Shown: positions 56,891 through 64,000 of the stretch, piece after piece
How positions within the stretch are numbered: position 1 is the stretch's first letter
Layout of the letters: each line of letters starts with the position of its first letter
From: Nectonema munidae
Lineage: Eukaryota; Nematomorpha; Nectonematoida; Nectonematidae
Length of the DNA: 64,000 nucleotides
NCBI GenBank assembly: GCA_030549495.1
Contig: JAUIRK010001046.1
Span: forward strand, 1-64,000
Direction of reading: 5' to 3'
The notes under the pieces: generated by a model
What the model was told of the DNA's origin: nothing
The model's database searches: none
The model's input: only the letters and a program-made list of their open reading frames with translations
Made by a program: the position numbers and the translations under genes

Positions 56891-56896
56891 AATAAA
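56891..56896 (+). terminator. Polyadenylation signal of MRPL13
   Basis: AATAAA lies about 75 nt after the stop codon, in an AT-rich tail, at the usual distance for a short 3' UTR. Confidence 0.6.
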
Positions 56897-56989
56897 AACT
56901 TTTACAATAGATTTTGAAATTTAGTGGAATACACTGATTATGCGAAATTAAGTCTTCCCCCTAGAACTTTAACACCTTGAGTGGACTAT

Positions 56990-57137
56990 AAAGGTAAAGG
57001 TACCATGGGGTATTTTCATCGAGAAAGCACAATGGCGCCGCTTGTATCGAACAATGAGAAAAGTAGACTTGATGCGGGATCGAACACAATACCTTGAGTT
57101 GTCGAAACCCAGTATCTAACCAACCTTACTCACGCCC
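56990..57137 (-). mobile_element. tRNA-derived SINE, copy B (most complete)
   Basis: Read on the minus strand it has GGTTGGTTAGATACTGGG (A-box region), GTGTTCGATCCCGC (B box) and a body with GGCGCCATTGTGCTTTCTCG, ending near ACCCCATGGTACCTTTAC. It is the best template for copies A and C. It sits about 95 bp past the MRPL13 polyadenylation signal. Confidence 0.8.
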
Positions 57138-57323
57138 TTTTAACGAAACTTTTTATCGTTTGACTGCTCAATGACTGAAGGAGAGGTGCTTTGGATTCCG
57201 TTTTTTGAACCAACTCAATAATCGATCATGCTCAATTTCATTGTGAAAATCCCTTTGCCATTATAAATTTAAATTGCGATTACACTTCACATCTGGGTAA
57301 TTTGTGGTCAGATTTATTTTTAA

Positions 57324-57748
57324 CCCATTTACGACCAATGTTCCCAAAGGGAACGCAGACGAATTCCTACTTTAAATGGAATTAAATAGGAATTACTAAA
57401 GTCGTCTGCTTTGCTTGGTCTTAACCCATTAGGGAACGCAGACGAATTCCTACTTTACATGGAATTTAATAGGAATTACTAAAGTCGTCTGCTTTGCTTG
57501 GTCTTAACCCATTTACGGCCAATGTTCCTATTTTCGAACATAAGTAATTTCATCTTCGTCTGCTTTTTTCAATGACTTTGAATATAAATCGTCTGCGTTT
57601 TTTTTAGATATCGTCTGCTTTGCTTGGTCTTAAATGGGTTAACCCATTTAAGACCAAGCAATGCAGACGACTTTAGTAATTCCTATTAAATTCCATGGAA
57701 AGTAGGAATTCGTGTGCGTTCCCTTTGGGAACATTGGTCGCAAATGGG
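57324..57748. mobile_element. Cluster of four TTAA-flanked MITE units
   Basis: TTAA occurs at 57,320, 57,421, 57,504, 57,640 and 57,749, and each interval is a unit starting CCCATT. Units 1 (57,324-57,420), 2 (57,425-57,503, shortened at its left) and 3 (57,508-57,639, divergent) lie in one orientation. Unit 4 (57,644-57,748) is an inverted copy closely matching unit 1. Shared pieces are CGACCAATGTTCCC, GAACGCAGACGAATTCCTAC and GTCGTCTGCTTTGCTTGGTC. Units 3 and 4 meet at GGGTTAACCC with a single TTAA between them. The ends and TTAA target are piggyBac-like. No coding capacity. Confidence 0.8.
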
Positions 57749-57752
57749 TTAA

Positions 57753-58766
57753 ATAATTTTTGTCCATTTTTAGCAAATCAGCTTTTCTATTTGATCATAA
57801 TGTTATTTTTGTCAATCTATACATGGGTAATCAATACTATATATTAGTGATTTACCGATCTCAATTTTTTCGCCAATTCCGATTACATTCTAAAATGCCG
57901 ATAACGATACTAAGAAAAAAATGTAAGTATAAAAATCCTTAATATTATATCCCTTCAAATTTCGTGACTTTTCCTAAAATCGCTAGCTGCATCTTATGAT
58001 ACCATTTCCATGCTGGTTGAATTATTCTTTCATGTCAAAAACTAGCAATCAAAAATTAAAATTTTTCAGCAAAATTTTGAAATCACCTGCAGTTAACCTT
58101 ATGTTCTATATTATATGCTCCCTTTAAAATTTATAATTATATACAGTTTTGAACGCATAGCACCTTATATATTTAATTTTTTCAATAATCATGGCTACTT
58201 TTTAGAAAATGTCGATCAAAATTTTGATTGATCAGAAATATTCATTTTTTACTATTCATTCAAATTATACATGAAATATATGTTTTTATATCAAATCAAC
58301 CATGCTGGTTTTATTTTTGGACTCAGATTTTGGATTTAAGGTTTGAAAATATCTTTCAGTGTTTGTGGTTTACGTTTGAAAACTGTCTTCTAAAATATTA
58401 TCTTAAATTTTATATGAAATATATATTTTTATACCAAATCAACAATGCTAATTTCATTTATGGACTCAGATTTTATATTTAGGATTTGAAAATACCTATA
58501 AGTTTCAATCAAATTTGCGGTTTACTTTACAATTATAATTTAAAGATGGGTAGGAAATCTGAAAATTTTGAATAGGTCAGAGTTATTAAAAAAAGCCTAA
58601 GATCATCAAGAAGATTCTTTAATCCAAATATTTTGAGAGCAGAAAAAATCTGTGCAGAATAAATCCTTATTAAATTTTTTCGAGCGATTGCAGGAAAGAA
58701 ATTTCTAATTAAAAAAGAGCTATCAAAGAAAGTTTTTTCATAGAATCAATAATAAAATTACGTACT
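57753..58766. other. AT-rich stretch with a 150-bp direct duplication
   Basis: The block 58,261-58,373 recurs at about 58,404-58,525 with moderate divergence (for example ATGAAATATATGTTTTTATA against ATGAAATATATATTTTTATA, then GGACTCAGATTTTGGATTTA against GGACTCAGATTTTATATTTA, each ending GGTTTAC). This is an old local tandem duplication. No gene is supported. Confidence 0.6.
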
Positions 58767-58774
58767 GTTTAAAG

Positions 58775-59225
58775 CAGTGGTTCCCAACCTTTTTTTTATC
58801 CCGTTCCCCCTTTTTCAGTCACTTTTTACCTGTGGACCCCTACAACTGAATAGTTTGAGCCAACAAGATTAATCAAAGATTTTTATGCAAAAAATGATTC
58901 TAGTCATCTGATTAAATCGTATGCTTATTCATATGAAATCAGAGAAAGCGTAAAGCCTGACATAAAATATGAATAAAATTTTTTTCCAATTAAAATATAA
59001 ATTTTTCAAAAATATTGTAACTAATAAAAAGGATATATAAACATTCAAAATATGAAACTTTAAAAAAGGGAAGAAAATATTTATTTAAAAAAGCTCTGAA
59101 TATATATATTTATATTGATTTGGAAAATAGAAGTATATTAAAGGAGATTCAGCATAAGTAGTTTGAAGTAGAATTTCCATGGACCCCTTGAAATTCTTCC
59201 CTGGACCCTCGGTTGGGAACCACTG
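58775..59225. mobile_element. hAT-like MITE (CAGTGGTTCCCAACC ends), perfect duplication
   Basis: CAGTGGTTCCCAACC at the left is the exact complement of GGTTGGGAACCACTG at the right. The octamer GTTTAAAG flanks both sides without a mismatch (58,767-58,774 and 59,226-59,233). It is 451 bp, non-coding, and the best preserved hAT-type insertion in the window. Confidence 0.9.
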
Positions 59226-59233
59226 GTTTAAAG

Positions 59234-59945
59234 TATAGAAGAAATGATGTGGAGACTACCAGGATAACGAATTTGTAGGCAAAACGATGGAGGTCTTATC
59301 GATATACCTAATTTACTGACAAATGAAATATTTTGGGTGAATTAAAAATCTAAAGTTGGTTTATCAAATAAATTAAGAAAATAATTGGCAGAGAAATACT
59401 GCAAGTTTGATTGGCAGCTTTAATCTTTTTTTGATACGTTTAATTGATTTTCATTTAAAAAAAATGAACATCATCCTTAAATTAAGCATGCGATATATGG
59501 GTAAAAAACTTTTTATAAGTATTTCAATAAAAATTTTAATTTTAACATGAGCTGTCAATTCAGGGATACGGAAGCTATCCATTTTTTATAGCTTCCGCTT
59601 CCAAAACTTTTCTTTATTTGGCTGAAATATTGTATTTTTCGTGTATTAATCAGTCTAATTGTTCAAATATGCCTTAGTGGGTGTATTGAATGTACACTCA
59701 GCCTAAAACTCAATAGTTAGGTATTTTATTTTCAATTTTGTAACTCTTATTAAAGTGTTATAAACATTTATCACAAAATGTAAGAATATAGCCTATTACA
59801 TGAAAATGCTTGAAATCTAAACCAATTAATATTTTGATATATGTAAAAAAACAATGCAAATTAAAAACACTAAAAAGACATGACCTAGTAATTTTTTGTC
59901 AAAAACCATGTCTAAAATAATTGAGGTAAAAAAATCAAGCATTAA
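59234..59945. other. AT-rich stretch, one small hairpin
   Basis: CGGAAGCTAT (about 59,569) and ATAGCTTCCG (about 59,588) form a perfect 10-bp inverted repeat around a 9-nt loop. Nothing else is supported. Confidence 0.45.
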
Positions 59946-60224
59946 AATTTATTTATACCAAGAAAAATTATAGGATTCATTAATTCTTCATTCATTTTTA
60001 TTCGATTATTATTAAGAATTCATTTAAGATGAGAAAACACTCTTTCAAACTGTGTAGTAGGCATTGCACTAGCAATTTTACAAACAGGCATTGATACATT
60101 TGGAAAATTTTCAATTATATCCCAAACTTTTTTGGCGTCTGCAAGACGCCCCAATCTCTCTATTTCAAAATAAGCTTCTTCAAGATCATTTGATATATGT
60201 TTAAAAGGTGTATTTTTTCAAGAC
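59946..60224 (-). pseudogene. hAT transposase dimerisation-domain fossil
   Basis: The minus strand reads EEAYFEIERLGRLADAKKVW, then NFPNVSMPVCKIASAMPTTQ, FERVFSHLK and, after a stop, NNNRIKMNEELMNPIIFLGI. This is the hAT C-terminal signature: 'P.....A..ils...s...ERvFS......i..Rnrl......l..l'. It differs from the ZBED5-like copy at 34 kb. Only this end remains, directly beside the piggyBac fossil. Confidence 0.75.
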
Positions 60225-60352
60225 TCTGAAGATATTCTTCAACATTTTGAGAATTATTCACCTCTACAGTTGAATTGGCACTCTTCTCTTTTAGCAAAGA
60301 AGATTCGGAACACAATAGAGAATGGTATCTCTTCTCCCTTGAATTTCTTCTT

Positions 60353-61094
60353 TAGCTTGAATTTCTCCCTATATAATAATTCTCGGCATCGTTCAAATGA
60401 TAGCATTTCAAACCATAATCACGGGATTTTTTGGGGTTATAAACTTTCATTGGACATTTACCTTTAAAATTAATAAGCTGTTCATCTATTGTTAGATGTG
60501 AATGTGGTGTCCAGTGAGATGTAAAAACATTACCAAAATAATCATGAATCTTTCTATTAGGGCTCAACTTATCATTTGTGCTTCTTTGTCTTTTATCACC
60601 AAAACTTATGAAAATATGAACAAGTGTGAACATGTTTCTTTCCAATCTGATATATAGTAAGGAAGCAAATGGGAAATCTTAAAGTTTTGATAGCATGCTT
60701 TCAAATTCATGTGTTTAGGATTAGTGGACCTTAAAAAATTAGCTTTACTAGAAAAAATGTTTAAACTAAAAAAACTTACGTCTCGTTTCCTTCAATTTTA
60801 TTCATAAAATATATGTGATCAAATTTAGATCAAAAAATAATTTAAATATATCAAGAATATCTTTAGTATTTTTCATCAATCCTTTAGGTCCAGGAGGATC
60901 TTTTATAGTATTTCTTATATTACTCCTTGAAGTTCTACCAGAAATCGAAAAACTTGGGTCCCATGTTAAGATAGTATTATCAGAAGCAAACTATCATCTA
61001 TGACGTCAGTAATTTCAGAATAAGAAGATTTTGAATTTAAAATATAGCTAAAGTCAGATTCAGAGAAACTAACATCATCAGAAGAAGAACTCAT
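60353..61094 (-). pseudogene. piggyBac transposase fossil, N-terminal and first core part
   Basis: The minus strand opens with MSSSSDDVSFSESDFSYIL, the Ser/acidic start usual in piggyBac proteins. After a degraded gap it continues RQRSTNDKLSPNRKIHDYFG, then HSHLTIDEQLINFKGKCPMK with VYNPKKSRDYGLKCY, the first catalytic Asp region. The rest is lost where the hAT fossil begins. It is a different family from the copy at 43 kb (IDEQL against IDEWM). Confidence 0.85.
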
Positions 61095-61251
61095 TATTAA
61101 ATAAATAATATAAAAAATTGATGATAAATTATAATCGAATCAAAAAATCAATAAGAAAAGCCAATGTTGATGTACTTTACAGAGAAATAAAAACTGAATA
61201 TTGATTATTTATCAGTATCACATATGACAAGAAGAATAAGTGCACATATGG
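61095..61251. other. Short AT-rich flank
   Basis: Possibly leader sequence of the piggyBac fossil; I found no TTAA-anchored terminal repeat. Confidence 0.3.
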
Positions 61252-61259
61252 GTATATAA

Positions 61260-61627
61260 TAGAGATGTATCGGATGTAGAATTTTTTGTATCCGCGAATA
61301 TCAAATTTCGCATCCTAATTATGTTTTTAGAGGATGCGGATATCATAATTGTTATTCTAACTAAACACAAGTTTTATACTTCTTAAAATTTTAGAGAGAT
61401 GTCAATGCATATGTGTTATAAAGAAATCTTATAAAAATTTTGGATAAAGTAAAAATTCCGAATAAAACTTTGTCGTATATAGAAAAAAGGAAAATGTTTG
61501 AAAATTGAAGATGCGGATGTTATTCATAGCGGAATATTGAAACCAAAATGATTAGCTAATGAGGATCTTAAAAGGATGTAAATTTTTTGCGGATGATTTG
61601 CATCTGCGAATCTCCGATACATCTCTA
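61260..61627. mobile_element. hAT-like MITE (TAGAGATGTATCGGA ends)
   Basis: TAGAGATGTATCGGA at the left is the exact complement of the right end TCCGATACATCTCTA. The octamers GTATATAA (61,252-61,259) and GTACATAA (61,628-61,635) match at 7 of 8. The interior carries repeated GGATGCGGAT / ATCCGCGAAT pieces. Non-coding, 368 bp. Confidence 0.85.
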
Positions 61628-61635
61628 GTACATAA

Positions 61636-63736
61636 TCACAAAACCTAATAAGAACAAGTGATCTCACACACAGAAGAGTTCAAAAATGTACACAATTTAA
61701 ATCATTATGTATTACTTATATAAACTATAGTAAACGTAATAAATTGAGAAACTAACTTTGTCAGATTCAAATTTTTTTTTTAAATTAAGATGGCGTTAAA
61801 TGAAAAATAAGTTAAACTTAAGAAAATTTTTCTTGAAAATTCTTTATGAATGCCTCTAATGTAATTAAAAATAGCTAAAGAGGATGAATTAAATAAGTTA
61901 GTCGGTGCAAACCTAATTCTTTCAATCAAATATAAAAGAGACTATATTTTTAATGGCATAAAAAGATACCTACCTTAGGCCGAGCTCTTTAGTTTGATTT
62001 TTGTTCCTTAGTTTGTGCGTCTGCGTAGAGACAACTTTGAACCTTCTTTGACTACACCTCGTGATAGCTGGAGGTAATTTTTATAGTTTCTAATTTTGCC
62101 TTTCGATCCTCTTACTTGATAACTCTACTTTCATCATAAATCCATTTTTCCAAATCTGTTCAAAAAAGCCTTTTTCAGAGAAATATTTTACGCAGAATTT
62201 ACGCGATTTCAGGAAAAAAGAATTTTCTTGATGATCTTGGGCATTTTCATTATCCATGTAAGGTAATAGATGATTATAATCTTAACTGATAAATAAAGAT
62301 TCAAAGATATTTCAATTGCAGTGGAGGATATCTGTACTATATATCCAATATATAACAGAAATTATTTTAGGGTAAAAACTGATTTTCAGGCATGCGTTAC
62401 TAATTAGATTGCCACTTTGATGAATTTTTGCATGGTAATTGCCAAAATTTATAAGAAAACCTTCATTTAATTATAAACTCAATCTATAATGATTCTTATC
62501 AAAAACAGGCACAATTTGATTTAGTGAAATCGCTCCCCTAAATTAAAAAAAGCTAAATTAGCTACACTATAATTGCGAAAACGGAGTTCAGAAATAAAAT
62601 CTGCATAATATGAATATATATTTTATTTATAATTTGAATATTTTTTTGAGAAAAATTTTCAGGTGTCAAACGCAAATTTGATTGACACTGTCATTTTCCA
62701 ACCATAATTGTGCAAACTCTATCCAAAAATGAAATCAGCATAAATACTTTAAAAATAGTAACAGAAATACAGCTAGTGATTTTAGGAATTAGGTTAAAAA
62801 AAGAAAAAAAAACTCTTAAAGTTGAGATAAATCAGTCAATTTTACGCATGAATGGGAGGTGGCTTTTGATAGGGTGTCAATCAAAGGTGGGAAAATTAAG
62901 CCGTTAATTTATATAAAAAAATCTTGCTACTAGCTTTGCAAATGAAATTGACTAATCTGAATATATATGTATATACTGAATCTGCTAAAAACTTTACATA
63001 CTAAGCAAAAATGATGATATATTCCTATCCTCAAATTTTTAAAACACAATGAATTTGTATCAACAAAAATAGCAATAATTCGATTTATGAATTATTATAA
63101 ACATTTAGACACAAAATAAGTTAAATGAAAATCAACTTCGACCACAATTGAACAATGAGAATGTAAACATTGTGCAGATGAGAAGTAGAGGAATGCGCAT
63201 GGGTTGAGGCAAAGAATGAAAGAACTCTGCCTCAAAGATAAAGACGATATTAATTTTACAAGATTCTTACCTAAAATAACATTTAAGAGAAAGGCGAAGC
63301 TTCATACTTTGATTATTGTTGAAAAATATGAAGGAGAAATCTAATTCGACTTTAAATGGTTCTTTCAACTAAAGTTAAAAGCAGAAAGAAGAGCAAATAG
63401 CTTTTGTGGTGAAGATGTGGGTAATTAATATTATTTATATTATAGCTCGACTCCAACTCCTAAATTTTGTTTACATAGGGACTCCTAATCTACAACCCTG
63501 TTTAGATTGACTCTTTTTAACTGCGCTACTGTCAGCAATGAACAGGAAGATTGGTCTTCCCCACACAAAAGGATAATAAATATTCATTGAAGATATATTT
63601 ATAATGATTCCATATTTATAGTCATCAAACATTGCTGCATCCTTGAAAACACAAATAGACCAATCAAATGATTAAGGAGTGCATTTATTAGGAAGAAGTG
63701 AAAAAAAGATTAATTTTGCATGCCATTTCCATTGAG
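61636..63736. other. AT-rich stretch, nothing recognised
   Basis: No exon, RNA gene or element end is supported. The small frame at 62,710-62,907 is Lys-rich without a known domain. Confidence 0.45.
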
Positions 63737-63782
63737 TTTATTTATATCATTCTTTTTTGCTTCAAACAAAAACTAGGCAAAT

Positions 63783-64000
63783 TCAGACCATTGTTCGTCT
63801 CAGGCCAATGTCCATTAATTTTTTCCTCCGGTACCTAAAAAATTTGAATCAAGTAGTTAATATTTTTTTTAATCAAAAATGAACATTTAGTAAATAAGAT
63901 TTATTATAATACATCTAAAAATTTGACCGATAATTCTCCCAGTTCTTCTTGAATCTTAACCCTTTTTTGACTGTTTGCAATGAAGCATTATATGCCATTT
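63783..64000 (-). CDS. Possible last two exons of an unidentified gene (partial)
   Basis: A minus-strand frame enters from the right edge as MAYNASLQTVKKGLRFKKNW and ENYR (63,928-63,998). If a 93-bp, very AT-rich intron (63,835-63,927) is removed, it continues as YRRKKLMDIGLRRTMV and stops at 63,783. An AATAAA lies at 63,737-63,742, about 41 nt after the stop. The acceptor (AAATTTTTTAG) is good; the donor GTCAAA is poor. The product end is strongly basic, and I do not recognise it. Without splicing, the frame would stop six codons later. Confidence 0.35.

Noticed and set aside
59569-59597. Transcription terminator
   Set aside because: The 10-bp hairpin is near no gene end, and intrinsic terminators are not expected in animal nuclear DNA.
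1-64000. LTR retrotransposon, retrovirus-like or Polinton-like element
   Set aside because: All reverse transcriptase sequence here has LINE-type endonuclease or RT motifs. I saw no long terminal repeats, protease, integrase or capsid-type frames.

Overview
The window is AT-rich animal nuclear DNA. A few host exons with ordinary GT-AG splice sites sit in a sea of transposon fossils. A mitochondrial-type uL13 gene, short AT-rich introns, a proteoglycan-like extracellular gene and the mix of LINEs, hAT, piggyBac and MULE remnants fit an invertebrate. An arthropod, perhaps a copepod, is my best guess, from general resemblance only. I see no bacterial operons, no CRISPR, no complete tRNA or rRNA gene, and no LTR or other capsid-bearing element.

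Host genes. (1) The left half looks like introns of one minus-strand gene for a secreted or matrix proteoglycan. An acidic Ser-Gly exon is at 31,515-31,644. Two exons at 12,105-12,322 and 11,654-11,820 together resemble a SEA domain. An LDL-receptor class A exon is at 6,464-6,658. The order Ser-Gly, SEA, LDLa and the matching splice phases suggest the N-terminal part of a perlecan-like protein. (2) MRPL13 (uL13m) is complete at 56,274-56,816 on the plus strand, with a likely 61-bp intron in its 5' leader. (3) The last two exons of an unidentified minus-strand gene may lie at the right edge.

Mobile DNA by region. 1-4.5 kb: a broken LINE with a PHD-like and zinc-knuckle ORF1. 4.6-6.1 kb: tRNA-derived SINEs, one split by a hAT-like element, and a palindromic MITE. 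9-11 kb and 35.6-36.7 kb: two copies of an unclassified element whose ends repeat a GTCGAA-rich motif; the first has a nested hAT-like element. 19.4-24.2 kb: a Tigger-like element split by a decayed LINE and a palindromic MITE. 34 kb and 60 kb: hAT transposase fossils. 42.9-44.3 and 60.4-61.1 kb: piggyBac transposase fossils. 45.3-49.4 kb: a nearly intact LINE on the minus strand. 51.4-54.4 kb: a fragment of a second LINE lineage beside a MULE-like transposase fossil. 50.9 and 57.3-57.75 kb: TTAA-flanked MITEs, the second a cluster of four units. 55.3 kb: a large foldback. Five or six hAT-like MITEs keep recognisable 8-bp target duplications.

The most informative results are the split proteoglycan gene hidden in TE-filled introns, the TTAA MITE cluster, the foldback family with periodic arms, and several nestings that order the insertions in time. 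I found no convincing new molecular system.
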